From Anaerolineales bacterium (GTDB lineage: Bacteria; Chloroflexota; Anaerolineae; Anaerolineales; UBA11858): DNA of 64,000 nt. The stretch is taken from positions 1 to 64,000 of the forward strand of contig JADHTJ010000001.1 in the NCBI GenBank assembly GCA_016785015.1, written 5' to 3'. The position numbers were made by a program, and so were the translations under genes. Under the pieces are notes generated by a model, which made no database searches, was not told the DNA's origin, and worked only from the letters and a program-made list of their open reading frames with translations. Of this stretch, positions 1 through 7,895 are shown in pieces; position 1 is the first letter of the stretch; each line of letters starts with the position of its first letter.

Positions 1-172
1 CTTCCCCGTTTCCTAAGTCTGAGATAGCTCTTAGCTGATCTCGTTACTGACTTGTGTAGGGTGCTTTTTGACCCGTCTTATTGAGCGACTTTCTCTCTTT
101 CCTTTTCTCCTTTTTGGTTCCGGCTCGTCCGGGTTAGGAATTATAGCAATAATTAGCAATGCATATTTAACA
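1..172. other. Gene-free left edge of window
   Basis: I see no coding frame with a plausible ribosome site here and no tRNA or rRNA signature. The stretch is pyrimidine-rich around positions 60-120. It could be the end of a transcript entering from outside the window, but nothing in it identifies one. Confidence 0.4.
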
Positions 173-180
173 ATTCTGTT

Positions 181-290
181 GGGTCTCTAGGAATCGCCGT
201 GGTAAGGGGCCACATTTGGGGGTAGGCGGCGTGCTCCGCACGCTCCCTACCCCCAAATGTGATGTCTCTCACGGCAATTCCCATAGAACC
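181..290. repeat. MITE-like palindromic element, family 1 copy A
   Basis: This 110-bp imperfect palindrome begins GGGTCTCTAG and ends CTCACGGCAATTCCCATAGAACC-like (final ten bases CCATAGAACC). Its central arms read CACATTTGGGGGTAG and CTACCCCCAAATGTG around a GC-rich apex. It is flanked by perfect 8-bp direct repeats ATTCTGTT (173-180 and 291-298), as expected of a target-site duplication. A closely similar copy lies in inverted orientation at 35432-35538. The 8-bp A+T-rich duplication and GGGTCT-type end resemble what is known of ISL3-family transposons, so mobilisation in trans by such a transposase is an inference. No transposase is encoded nearby. Confidence 0.85.
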
Positions 291-455
291 ATTCTGTTAA
301 GAACAGTACATTTTTTTATCTGCGCGCATTATTTGATTAGTTTTGGCCTCTTCGCGCATCATTGAGCTCAATGGTGCAAAAGCGGGTTACTCTAAAGTAG
401 TAGAGCATCGTATGCATCTCCCCAGGCCAGTGCACCTGTGGCAAGCGGCAATCAG

Positions 456-496
456 ATAAAAACCTCCTGGAATTGCCATTCTCATCCAGGAGGTTT
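456..496 (-). terminator. Terminator of the cysteine operon
   Basis: On the minus strand a stem AACCTCCTGGA / TTCCAGGAGGTT closes a 12-base loop and is followed by a U-rich run. It lies about 30 bp past the stop codon of the MoeZ-like gene, as expected for an intrinsic terminator. Confidence 0.8.
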
Positions 497-524
497 CACG
501 AGCATTTATCTGTTCAGGCATATG

Positions 525-1679
525 CTAATAAATTGGCAAACTGGGGTCGACGTCCTTGGCCCAGGCGTTGATGCCGCCCTTGAGATTCTTGACCTTACGG
601 AACCCGGCGCTGACGAGGACTTCCAAAGCGCGCGTGGAACGGCCTCCCATCTTGCAGAAAAGCACAATATCATCAGCGCTATCGAGTTCATGCATCCTTG
701 ATGCTAATTGTCCCAACGGGATCAGGTCAGCACCTACGAGAGCGGAGATAGCTAATTCATGCGGTTCGCGCACATCGATCAGGCGCAGGCCGTTGCCTTC
801 ATCAAGGCGTTCTTTCAGATCATTGGCAGTGATATCCCAACCTTCGCCCGCAGAGCCTTCATCCTGGTCATGAGCGGGCATACCGCAAAACTCTTCGTAA
901 TCGATCAATTCGGTAACTTCGGGATTTTCGCTGCAAACCAAACAATTGGGGTTCTTGCGCAGTTTGACAAAGTCGAAGGTCATATCCAAAGCGTTGTAAA
1001 GCAGCAGCTTGCCGATCAATGAATCGCCAATGCCCAAAATTTGCTTGATGGCCTCCGTCGCCTGGATACTACCGATGGTACCCGGCAGGATGCCCAGAAC
1101 GCCACCCTCTGCGCATGAAGGCACTAACCCTGGTGGCGGTGGCTCTGGAAAGAGACAACGATAGCAAGGTCCCTCTTCGGCATAGAAAACGCTGGCCTGG
1201 CCATCAAAGCGGAAGATCGAGCCGTAAACATTGGGCTTCCCGGTCAACACACACAGGTCGTTGACCAGATAACGCGTAGGGAAATTGTCCGTGCCGTCGA
1301 TGATCAAGTCATACGGCTCAGCGATGCGCAGGGCGTTCTCCGAGGTGAAGATCTCGTTGTAAATATCAACCTGGATAGCGGGATTGATATCCAGCATGCG
1401 CTCGCGGGCAGACTCCACTTTGAGCACACCTAGCTTAGATTCGCCATGAATGACCTGTCGCTGCAAATTGGAGAAATCAACCACATCGTAGTCGACCAGA
1501 CCGATGCGGCCAATGCCTGCCGCGGCCAGGTACAATGCCACCGGCGAGCCTAGCCCGCCCGTGCCAATCATCAAAACAGAGGCGGCTTTGAGTTTCTGCT
1601 GACCCTCCAAGCCAACCTCGGGGATCAGCAAGTGACGCGAGTAGCGATGAATTTCTTCGTGAGATAGAGTTGGTAACAT
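525..1679 (-). CDS. moeZ: MoeZ/MoeB-like E1 adenylyltransferase-sulfurtransferase with rhodanese domain
   Basis: The 384-residue product has an N-terminal ThiF/E1-type adenylation domain (about residues 8-240) with nucleotide motif GTGGLG at 39-44 and two CxxC pairs (CYRC, CLVC) that would bind zinc. A C-terminal rhodanese domain (about 290-384) has its persulfide cysteine in FCKMGGRS at about 342. In Mycobacterium the homologue MoeZ adenylates the C-terminal Gly-Gly of CysO and converts it to a thiocarboxylate; that role is inferred here from the cysO and cysM neighbours. It could also serve molybdopterin or thiamine sulfur carriers. An upstream in-frame extension to 1733 exists, but the ATG at 1679 has a GAGGAAC ribosome site and is preferred. 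Last gene of the operon. Confidence 0.9.
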   Translation of the reverse strand: MLPTLSHEEIHRYSRHLLIPEVGLEGQQKLKAASVLMIGTGGLGSPVALYLAAAGIGRIGLVDYDVVDFSNLQRQVIHGESKLGVLKVESARERMLDINPAIQVDIYNEIFTSENALRIAEPYDLIIDGTDNFPTRYLVNDLCVLTGKPNVYGSIFRFDGQASVFYAEEGPCYRCLFPEPPPPGLVPSCAEGGVLGILPGTIGSIQATEAIKQILGIGDSLIGKLLLYNALDMTFDFVKLRKNPNCLVCSENPEVTELIDYEEFCGMPAHDQDEGSAGEGWDITANDLKERLDEGNGLRLIDVREPHELAISALVGADLIPLGQLASRMHELDSADDIVLFCKMGGRSTRALEVLVSAGFRKVKNLKGGINAWAKDVDPSLPIY

Positions 1680-1744
1680 GTTGTCGTTCCTCGTGTGCGG
1701 GGAGCGGAGTGCGATGTCCAAAGTATTGCACATCGCACTTCATA

Positions 1745-2017
1745 CTACCCTCCAGCAATGGAGGGAATAATTCTAAGCTTATCATCTTCACTCAGGGGAG
1801 TGTCGACGCCCTCAAGGTGGCGGACATCTTCTTCGCCAAGGAAAAGATTAACGAATGCGCGCAATTCGCCCGCATCAGAAAAGAGATGCTTCTTTAATTC
1901 AGGAAATTGCGCGGTCAGATCACCCAAAGCCTCACCAACAGTTTGACCTTGAACGTTTACTTCAGTTTGTCCTTCAGCATAAGGACGTAACGGTGTAGGG
2001 ATTCGTAAAATTGGCAT
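1745..2017 (-). CDS. cysO: Ubiquitin-like sulfur carrier protein, CysO/MoaD type
   Basis: This is a 90-residue protein of MoaD/ThiS size and fold type, ending in the diagnostic Gly-Gly (residues 89-90) preceded by IPSIA. The C-terminal glycine would be adenylated and thiocarboxylated by the downstream E1, and the sulfur passed to the PLP enzyme CysM. The JAMM protease upstream would then release cysteine from the CysO-cysteine adduct. The sequence alone cannot separate CysO from MoaD; the operon with cysM and a JAMM protease argues for CysO. It starts 20 bp after the thioredoxin gene stop and 65 bp before the E1 gene start. Confidence 0.88.
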   Translation of the reverse strand: MPILRIPTPLRPYAEGQTEVNVQGQTVGEALGDLTAQFPELKKHLFSDAGELRAFVNLFLGEEDVRHLEGVDTPLSEDDKLRIIPSIAGG

Positions 2018-2037
2018 GTTTTTACCTATATTTTATT

Positions 2038-2451
2038 TCAGTTTTTGTACATTTCTATTTGTTTGATAAGTTCTCTGGCGCTAGTCACGCCATGATTGAT
2101 GTGACGCGGCTGCCCAGTTTTGTCTATGATGAAGGTGGTTGGGACACTGAGCACGCCCCAGTAATCGGCCATGTCAGTTTGGGAGCTGGCATTGACCTCG
2201 ATCACCTGGACATCATATTCCAGCGTTTTCTGCACTTCAATGATGGCCGGACGTTGGATGGTCTTACATGGCGCACAGGCGGGTGTAGTGAAATAGAGGA
2301 TTGCCGGGGCACCAGGGTGGAAGGTTTCTAAGCCGCGGGTTTTGTGCGCGGCGCGCCTGAGCACATAGCGATTCGCCAAGCCATAGGCCCCAACGCCCAC
2401 ACCGGTGATAGCCAGGGCTAATAAAGTACGTGTTAATATTTCTGTAGCCAT
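2038..2451 (-). CDS. Membrane-anchored thioredoxin-fold protein (CAPC motif)
   Basis: A 137-residue protein with one N-terminal membrane helix (about residues 8-28) and a thioredoxin domain with active site CAPC (Cys59, Cys62) instead of the usual CGPC, and the cis-proline segment VPTTFI. The basic RRAAHK stretch after the helix suits a cytoplasmic side under the positive-inside rule, but topology is not certain. Its place between a DUF4395 membrane protein and cysO suggests handling of reduced sulfur or electrons for sulfur transfer. That is inferred from position only. Confidence 0.82.
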   Translation of the reverse strand: MATEILTRTLLALAITGVGVGAYGLANRYVLRRAAHKTRGLETFHPGAPAILYFTTPACAPCKTIQRPAIIEVQKTLEYDVQVIEVNASSQTDMADYWGVLSVPTTFIIDKTGQPRHINHGVTSARELIKQIEMYKN

Positions 2452-2457
2452 AGCCGA

Positions 2458-2937
2458 TCAGGCGCTGGGCCTCATCCCAGGGAAAGTGCCCTCGGGAGGA
2501 GATTTGGAGAATCCGGGCAAGTTGAAACGGTTGAGCCAGTAATACAGCGCACAGCCAATACAGAATCCAGCAAAAAGGTTCAGGGCTGCCAATGCCACAA
2601 CCAACCAGATTAGTGCCCAACCCAAAGTAAGTGCACCGGTGTAAAGGGATACGGACCCAATTAGCATCACTACCGCGCCAAAACCCTGGGCGAAACGATG
2701 CGGTTCAGGGTTATCCATGATGACATCCGGTTTAGGCCATCCAGAGGGTTTTAGCAATCGGTATATGAAACCGAAACCGGGCTTTTTTCTTAAGATACCA
2801 AGGATCATCACCACTGTTACGATCAACGCTAACCAGGGAACGTTCAAAATGAAAGCGAGCACATTCAGCGTGATAATCAGTGCTTGATTTGTTTTCAAAG
2901 CCGTGTGATCGACTTTTGTCAGTTTGTTTATGTGCAT
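2458..2937 (-). CDS. DUF4395 family membrane protein
   Basis: The 159-residue product has four predicted membrane segments and the DUF4395 hallmarks HRFAQGFGAV near residue 80 and LFAGFCIGCALYYW near 125, with two cysteines in FCIGC. DUF4395 proteins are often found next to thioredoxins and sulfur-transfer genes, but no biochemical role is established to my knowledge. Here the gene ends 6 bp before the thioredoxin gene. The paired membrane cysteines could take part in thiol exchange with the anchored thioredoxin (inference). Confidence 0.82.
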   Translation of the reverse strand: MHINKLTKVDHTALKTNQALIITLNVLAFILNVPWLALIVTVVMILGILRKKPGFGFIYRLLKPSGWPKPDVIMDNPEPHRFAQGFGAVVMLIGSVSLYTGALTLGWALIWLVVALAALNLFAGFCIGCALYYWLNRFNLPGFSKSPPEGTFPGMRPSA

Positions 2938-2947
2938 GATTCTACCT

Positions 2948-3003
2948 GTAAATACCAGTAAACAGTGATCAGTTGTCAGTGGTTAGTGGTCACTGAATAC
3001 TGA
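2948..3003. repeat. Short AGTRATCAGT-type repeat cluster
   Basis: Several degenerate copies of a unit like CAGTGATCAGT / CAGTGGTTAGTGGTCACT follow each other in the operon spacer and run into the first codons of the complement of the JAMM gene end. The same kind of unit recurs at about 4850-4880, 9420-9512, 10632-10690, 24672-24722, 31160-31215 and 42455-42500. It resembles the short tandemly repeated repetitive sequences known from cyanobacteria. Confidence 0.6.
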
Positions 3004-3424
3004 TTACTTGAATTTCTTCCTCATCGAACTTCGAGCGATCATCCACCAGTCGCCACGATCGGGATTCAATGGCCTTTCCAGCGTGCACGCTGGTGATGAT
3101 ATACGAGAACCAGGGCATGGCCCACTCGCGGTCGAATTCGGAGGGTCGGTTGGGATGGTCGGGATGAGAGTGGAAAACGCCGATTACATCCAGGCCCAGG
3201 CGTTCGGCTTCGTTTTCGCCACGCAGCATATCTTGTGCAGTCAGCAGGTAGCGGTTGTGCCGGGCGGAATCCTCGCGGGAATTAGTAAGGGTCAAAATTT
3301 CAGTCACCACCCGCGAGGTCGCATCGGCTCGTCCTAGCAAAAAACCAGCCCCCTCTTCGGGGTAAGATTGCTCACCGTGAGAATGAATTTTATTCAGCAA
3401 GGATGCGGTAATTTCTAATTTCAT
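2990..3424 (-). CDS. mec: JAMM/MPN metalloprotease, Mec-like (M67)
   Basis: A 144-residue protein with the full JAMM zinc-protease signature: Glu23/24 in YPEEGAGF, then H85-S-H87, seven residues, Ser95 and Asp98 (HSHPDHPNRPSEFD). In Mycobacterium tuberculosis the Mec+ protease of this family cleaves cysteine from the C terminus of CysO-cysteine. The gene is the second in the operon, 41 bp after cysM, which supports that role. Its C-terminal codons overlap the AGT-type repeat tract, so the last few residues (VISIQ) may be repeat-derived. The alternative, a general deubiquitinase-like protease for other sulfur carriers, is less likely in this context. Confidence 0.9.
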   Translation of the reverse strand: MKLEITASLLNKIHSHGEQSYPEEGAGFLLGRADATSRVVTEILTLTNSREDSARHNRYLLTAQDMLRGENEAERLGLDVIGVFHSHPDHPNRPSEFDREWAMPWFSYIITSVHAGKAIESRSWRLVDDRSKFDEEEIQVISIQ

Positions 3425-3465
3425 TTTTACTCTGTTATCCGTTGGACATTTGAACGTTCAAACGT

Positions 3466-4440
3466 TCAACGCGTCTCCCACAACGCATCATCACTCAAAT
3501 ACTTATACCCCGCATCGGGGAAGGCAGTCACAACCACACCAGATTCCAATTCAGCGGCCAACTGTAACGCAGCGACTGCCGCGGCACCAGATGAGATACC
3601 CACGAAGTAACCCTCTTGACGGGCTAGCTTTCGCACCATTTCATGCGCCGCTTCCGTAGTCACTTCGGCAATGCGGTCGGGGATTTTGGGATCATAGATG
3701 GCAGGTTGGATAGCGGTGGGCATATGCTTGAGACCTTCCAATCCGTGAAAAGCGGCATCGGGTTGGGCGGCGACAATTTCGACCTCGGGGTTGTACTCTC
3801 GTAAATAGCGCGAGACTCCGGTGAGGGTACCGGATGTTCCCAAACCGGCCACAAAGTGGGTCACCGCGCCCTGAGTCTGCTCTACAATTTCGGGGCCGGT
3901 GGAGTTGTAGTGAGCCTGCCAGTTGGCAGGGTTATCGTATTGGTTAGCATAGAAGTAAAGATCAGGCTGCTCTTTAGCCATCTGTCGCGCTACGAGTATG
4001 GCGCCATCCGAACCTTCCAGTGGGTCGGTGAATACCACCTCTGCCCCCAAGGCGCGCAGGATAGAGACACGTTCAGGGCTGGCGTTTTCTGGCATTGCCA
4101 GGGTGACATTGATATCCAGCGCTGCGCCAAAGGTGGCATAAGCAATGCCCATATTGCCCGAAGTCGAATCAAGCAGACGCATCCCCGGCAGCAGGCGGCA
4201 CTCGTACAGCGCCGAGCGGATGATATTGAATGCTGGTCGATCCTTAACCGAACCACCGGGATTGAACCATTCCGCCTTGGCGTAAACTTTCACATCCGGA
4301 GAGATATTTTTGGTAACCCGGCGCAACGGCAATAAGGGCGTATTGCCCACTGCCTTGAGCAGCGCCATGCCTTCAACTTCAGACTCTTGATGGGCAGATA
4401 CTGTGGGTTTCGTGGTAATGGTATTGACCTTAGAGGTCAT
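3466..4440 (-). CDS. cysM: PLP-dependent cysteine synthase, CysM type
   Basis: The 324-residue fold-type II PLP enzyme has the Schiff-base lysine in GGSVKDR (Lys66), the substrate loop TSGNMG and the phosphate-binding GLGTSGT. Its length matches mycobacterial CysM (O-phosphoserine sulfhydrylase), which uses thiocarboxylated CysO as sulfur donor. The operon with cysO, mec and moeZ makes the CysO-dependent reaction the best call, though plain O-acetylserine sulfhydrylase activity cannot be excluded. The ATG at 4440 is preceded by AAGGAG and is preferred to the in-frame ATG at 4485. Expression is probably governed by the leader at 4574-4848. Confidence 0.9.
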   Translation of the reverse strand: MTSKVNTITTKPTVSAHQESEVEGMALLKAVGNTPLLPLRRVTKNISPDVKVYAKAEWFNPGGSVKDRPAFNIIRSALYECRLLPGMRLLDSTSGNMGIAYATFGAALDINVTLAMPENASPERVSILRALGAEVVFTDPLEGSDGAILVARQMAKEQPDLYFYANQYDNPANWQAHYNSTGPEIVEQTQGAVTHFVAGLGTSGTLTGVSRYLREYNPEVEIVAAQPDAAFHGLEGLKHMPTAIQPAIYDPKIPDRIAEVTTEAAHEMVRKLARQEGYFVGISSGAAAVAALQLAAELESGVVVTAFPDAGYKYLSDDALWETR

Positions 4441-4573
4441 GATTTCTCCTTGGTGGAGGTTAGATGTTAGATGTTGGAGGTTCAAAATTGCATTTAGGAA
4501 TCGATATTCTTCAATTCACAATTGTCTAACTTCCAGTTTCCTACTTCCATCTTCCAATCTCTAGACTCCAATC

Positions 4574-4755
4574 TCTAAAACAAAAACAGCCAACAGACTT
4601 GAAATTTACTCTGCTTCGCAGAATAAGGGCAGCAGAAGCTCCGCAACAAGTTATAAAATACTTGTGTTTTGCGGGGTCGTGCCTACCCTTCGCCAGTCCG
4701 TTGGCTGTGGAAGTTCGCTAATTCTTTGCGAGACGGGTAGACTTACGATCCCCGC
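4574..4755 (-). promoter_or_regulatory. Candidate cysteine-responsive attenuator RNA
   Basis: On the minus strand, arm 1 (4755-4735, GCGGGG, TCGT, CTACCC) pairs with arm 2 (4688-4671, GGGTAG, ACGA, CCCCGC). Inside that loop lies AGCCAACGGACT (4706-4695), which can pair with AGTCTGTTGGCT (4599-4588) immediately before a U-rich run (4585-4574). The two pairings interlock, so they form either a pseudoknot or alternative structures. A further hairpin CCGCA..ACAAGT / ACTTGT..TGCGG uses part of arm 2. The stop codon of the Cys-containing leader peptide lies inside arm 1. I recognise no known riboswitch or T-box motif. Attenuation is inference from this layout. Confidence 0.65.
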
Positions 4756-4781
4756 CCCATACAGATGCAGTTAAATGGCAT
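4743..4781 (-). CDS. Cysteine-containing leader peptide (12 codons)
   Basis: The first ATG of the transcript predicted from the promoter at 4821-4848 opens a 12-codon frame, MPFNCICMGRGS, then TAA. It has a good ribosome site (GGAG, 7 bases upstream). Cys codons TGC and TGT lie at positions 5 and 7, and the end of the frame enters the first arm of the downstream stem. This is the layout of an amino-acid-starvation leader peptide. Cys-rich leader peptides upstream of cysteine genes are known in Mycobacterium. Two Cys codons is a modest number, so the call rests on combined position, ribosome site and RNA structure. Confidence 0.62.
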   Translation of the reverse strand: MPFNCICMGRGS

Positions 4782-4820
4782 TATTTTACTCCAGTAATTT
4801 TTATGAATAACTTGATATAA

Positions 4821-4848
4821 ATTGTAGCCTTTTTGTCCGATTTGTCAA
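4821..4848 (-). promoter_or_regulatory. Sigma-70-type promoter of the cysteine operon
   Basis: On the minus strand TTGACA (4848-4843) is separated by 16 bp from TACAAT (4826-4821). Transcription would start near 4814, about 33 bases before the leader-peptide ATG. Confidence 0.8.
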
Positions 4849-4885
4849 GACTACTGAAAACAGACTACTGAAAACTGAATACCGT

Positions 4886-5836
4886 TCAAGGACTTAACAA
4901 CACTTCAACCGTGGAGACATTTACTGCCCCTGGCAGGCGCCCGCCGCGCTCCGAGACGATCACACGTACCCAGGTAGGCGCGTTGATCTGGTAACTGATC
5001 TCTGTTGCAAAGAGATTGTGCTCGCCCTTTTCGGTAGGTACCACCCCAGCCAAACGCGAACCCAGGATGCGCCCATCGGCGGCCACAATTTCCACTAACA
5101 AGGGTTGGTCTGAGGCTGTGCGCGCCACCCCTTCGACCAGCATCTTATCGCCAAAGATCAACTCTTTTTCGATGGGGTTTTGAATCACAATCGGAGACAG
5201 TGTATCGCTAGCCAGGCTGATATCGGCATCTCCGCTTGAGAGCAGGATCAAATCGATAGAGGCCAGAGCCAAGAGGCGGCCATACTCATCCTGGGTTTGG
5301 ATGGATAGATGCCCGGTCTCGGCAACACCGGGGATCTCAAAACCAAAATCAGTCACGATACGCCCCTGGGGAGCAGAAGTGGTGAAATTGAAAATCCTAC
5401 GGTACATCAGGCGGCCGTCTTCTCCCCATAATTCCAGGCGGGCGCGCTCATCCGCACCAGGGACAACATAGGCCACTAAGGAGATCGGGGAGACTACTTT
5501 GGAGAGTGGTCCGGGGTTGAAGATGGCGATCTGTGCAGGAGGGATGGGACTTTGCGATGTTGGGGAGGGATTTGAATCCTCGACGGGGCTTGTTTCTGAT
5601 GCAGCGTCACTCTCATCGAGTTCATCGATGACTACGACTTCGGTGGGGGTTATAGTCGAGGTTGGCTCTGGCGTGCTCGAGGGTGTCACCATGGCTTCGG
5701 CAGTCATGGCGATCACGGTGGGAAGTTGTTCTGTTGGGATTAAAGTAGGCAGTTCTTTGGAGGCAGGTAAAGCATCACACCCACTCAGCCACACAAAGAA
5801 TAGCAGAGATATCCACAAAACGCCGCGACGAAGCAT
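4886..5836 (-). CDS. Secreted lipoprotein of unknown function
   Basis: A 316-residue lipoprotein with a type II signal peptide (lipobox LSGC), a Thr/Pro/Ser/Glu-rich linker (about residues 40-100), and two probable beta-sandwich segments, the first near IFNPGPLSKVVSPISLVAYV (Ig-like start) and the second near IVIQNPIEKELIFGDKMLVE. No catalytic motif is visible. The ATG at 5836, 4 bp after the receiver-domain gene, is preferred to an in-frame TTG at 5863 inside that gene. The pair is probably co-transcribed. AGT-type repeats follow its stop codon. I do not recognise the family. Confidence 0.75.
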   Translation of the reverse strand: MLRRGVLWISLLFFVWLSGCDALPASKELPTLIPTEQLPTVIAMTAEAMVTPSSTPEPTSTITPTEVVVIDELDESDAASETSPVEDSNPSPTSQSPIPPAQIAIFNPGPLSKVVSPISLVAYVVPGADERARLELWGEDGRLMYRRIFNFTTSAPQGRIVTDFGFEIPGVAETGHLSIQTQDEYGRLLALASIDLILLSSGDADISLASDTLSPIVIQNPIEKELIFGDKMLVEGVARTASDQPLLVEIVAADGRILGSRLAGVVPTEKGEHNLFATEISYQINAPTWVRVIVSERGGRLPGAVNVSTVEVLLSP

Positions 5837-5840
5837 AAAT

Positions 5841-6203
5841 TCAGCCTGAAGTGTACTTTTCAACCAACTCTAATAGATCATCAGTGAGCAGCGGTTTGCT
5901 CAAAAACTCTTGTGCCCCCTCAGCCACAGCCCGGTCAGCGAAACCTGAATGGCTGGCAGAAACCATGACCACTGGAACTTCCAGCGGTACATCCATATTG
6001 CGAATTTCTTTCAAAATTTGAAAACCATCCATATCCTGCAATTGTCGATCCAGCAAGATCAAATCTACAGAATTCTTTCGAGCCATTTTGATTGCTTTGG
6101 CTCCCGAGTCTGCCAAAAAAGCTTCATGGCCGAAATACGATGCAATTTTCTCGTAAGTTTCCAGGGTCAGAATATCATCATCAATGAACAGGATCCGCGC
6201 CAT
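5841..6203 (-). CDS. Single-domain response regulator (CheY-like receiver)
   Basis: A 120-residue stand-alone receiver domain: acidic pocket DDD (8-10), phospho-acceptor Asp52 in LILLDRQL, switch serine in VMVSAS and conserved Lys103 in LSKPL. There is no output domain, so it must act through protein partners or in a phosphorelay; no histidine kinase is adjacent. A GAGG ribosome site precedes the ATG. The lipoprotein gene follows after 4 bp. Confidence 0.9.
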   Translation of the reverse strand: MARILFIDDDILTLETYEKIASYFGHEAFLADSGAKAIKMARKNSVDLILLDRQLQDMDGFQILKEIRNMDVPLEVPVVMVSASHSGFADRAVAEGAQEFLSKPLLTDDLLELVEKYTSG

Positions 6204-6253
6204 TTACAGCCTCGTATTTTTTGAATTACAGTGAAATTCTACCATGAGGGAGG

Positions 6254-6294
6254 TAGAAAAAAAGAGAGCCAACGCTTGGCTTTCACGTTGGCTC
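6254..6294 (-). terminator. Terminator after the M32 carboxypeptidase gene
   Basis: On the minus strand GAGCCAACG (6294-6286) pairs with CGTTGGCTC (6274-6266), followed by CTTTTTTT. It separates the M32 gene from the receiver gene. Confidence 0.85.
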
Positions 6295-6313
6295 AGGTTG
6301 GATTCTAGGACAA

Positions 6314-7816
6314 TTACAAACTGTAAATCTCGCCGTATTTTGTTTGCAAATATTTCATATAAGGTGCCGGGTCAATTTGAGAGCCGGTTACTTTTTGAAC
6401 AAGCTCCTGCGGCTTGTACTTGGCACCATAAACATGGATCTTGCTCTTCATCCACTCGGTTAAGGCGCTGAATTCGCCTCGGGCAAATTGATCAGTCAGA
6501 TCGGGGATGTCGGCAATCATTGTCTCCCACAGCTGGGCAGAGATCAGGTTGCCAAGGGCGTAAGTAGAGAAGTAACCAATATAGCCACTGGACCAATGCA
6601 CATCCTGCAGAACGCCAAGCCTGTCGTTGGGAGGTGTAACACCCAAATACTCTTGCATGCGCGTGTTCCAAACTTCAGGCAGATCTTTGACTTCCAAGGC
6701 ACCCTCCATCAGGGCGATTTCGATTTCCAGGCGCAGCATGATGTGCAGGTTATAAGTAGCCTCGTCTGCTTCCACACGGATCAATGAGGGTTCAACCTTG
6801 TTGATGCCTTTATAAAAAGTGGGCAGATCGATATTACCCAATTGAGCAGGGAAGAATTCTTGCAAACGAGGATAGAAATGCTGCCAGAATGGCATCGAGC
6901 GCCCGACCAGATTTTCGTATGTGCGGGATTGCGATTCATGCACAGCCAAAGAAGCGCCATCGGCTAAGGGAGTACGTTCATAGGCGGGATTGATGCCCAT
7001 GCCATAGAGACCGTGGCCGCACTCATGCAGAGTCCCAAACAAAGCTGAGGGGAGGAACAAGGGGTCGACGCGCGTGGTAATGCGCACATCGTTGACGCTG
7101 AAGCCCGTGGTGAAGGGGTGTGCTGATTTATCCTGGCGGCCGCGTTCCCAATCGTAGCCATACTTGGTAATCACTTCGACGCCGAAATCCCATTGTTTCT
7201 GTTCGTCGTATTCAATGTGTAGGAAGGAATCATCGACTTGAGGTTGATCGGCAATAGCCTTGAGCAATTCTACCTGTTGGGGGCGCAGTTCATCAAAAAT
7301 GGCCTTGACTTCGGCTGTCTTCATGCCGGGCTCAAAGTAATCTAACAGCGGATCATAGACATGATCGTACGGCGCAAAGAATTCTGCAAATTGGCGACGC
7401 ATTTCAACAACCTTTTCAAGATCAGGCTGGAACATCTTGAAATCGGAAGCTTCACGGGCCTTCTCCCAGGTAGAGTATGCTAATGAAATTGTCTTATACC
7501 ACTCTGCAGTAAATTCTGGCGGCACCTTGGCCCTTTGATCGTAAAATCGTTTACAGGCTTCGATCAAGCGTGCATCATCCGAATCGGGGTCGAGTTCATC
7601 TGCACTTGCAACAAGCTCTTCCAGTAATTTGCTGTATTCTGGAGAGATAGTCTTCGTGTGCAAGATACGTTGTAAAGTGGCAGTCTGGTTGCCGCGCTGT
7701 TCAGCACCCCCAGGAGGCATATTGACCTGCTGATCCCACTCTAAAAGTTGCGCAGCGTTGTATATATCCATGATTTCGGCGGTCAGTTCTTTTAGCTTAT
7801 TTAGTTTTTCTTTCAT
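6314..7816 (-). CDS. Thermostable-type carboxypeptidase (M32 family)
   Basis: The 500-residue protein has full M32 length with the zinc motif HECGH (about residue 263) in GTLHECGHGLYGMG and the family block ESQSRTYENLVGRS shortly after. M32 enzymes (Taq carboxypeptidase type) are cytoplasmic metallopeptidases that remove C-terminal residues broadly. The start has an AGGAG ribosome site and the gene closes with its own terminator. It looks monocistronic or co-transcribed with serA 79 bp upstream. No anomalies seen. Confidence 0.95.
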   Translation of the reverse strand: MKEKLNKLKELTAEIMDIYNAAQLLEWDQQVNMPPGGAEQRGNQTATLQRILHTKTISPEYSKLLEELVASADELDPDSDDARLIEACKRFYDQRAKVPPEFTAEWYKTISLAYSTWEKAREASDFKMFQPDLEKVVEMRRQFAEFFAPYDHVYDPLLDYFEPGMKTAEVKAIFDELRPQQVELLKAIADQPQVDDSFLHIEYDEQKQWDFGVEVITKYGYDWERGRQDKSAHPFTTGFSVNDVRITTRVDPLFLPSALFGTLHECGHGLYGMGINPAYERTPLADGASLAVHESQSRTYENLVGRSMPFWQHFYPRLQEFFPAQLGNIDLPTFYKGINKVEPSLIRVEADEATYNLHIMLRLEIEIALMEGALEVKDLPEVWNTRMQEYLGVTPPNDRLGVLQDVHWSSGYIGYFSTYALGNLISAQLWETMIADIPDLTDQFARGEFSALTEWMKSKIHVYGAKYKPQELVQKVTGSQIDPAPYMKYLQTKYGEIYSL

Positions 7817-7895
7817 GAAAGCTCCTAAAAGGTTGACTGATTTCTAGTTGCCTCGCTAAAGCAGTGCAACCAGTGTAAATGCAACAATCTAATTC

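Noticed and set aside
4574..4755. T-box, SAM or other known riboswitch before cysM
   Set aside because: I looked for the T-box sequence, SAM and cobalamin cores; none is present. A leader-peptide attenuator explains the layout better.
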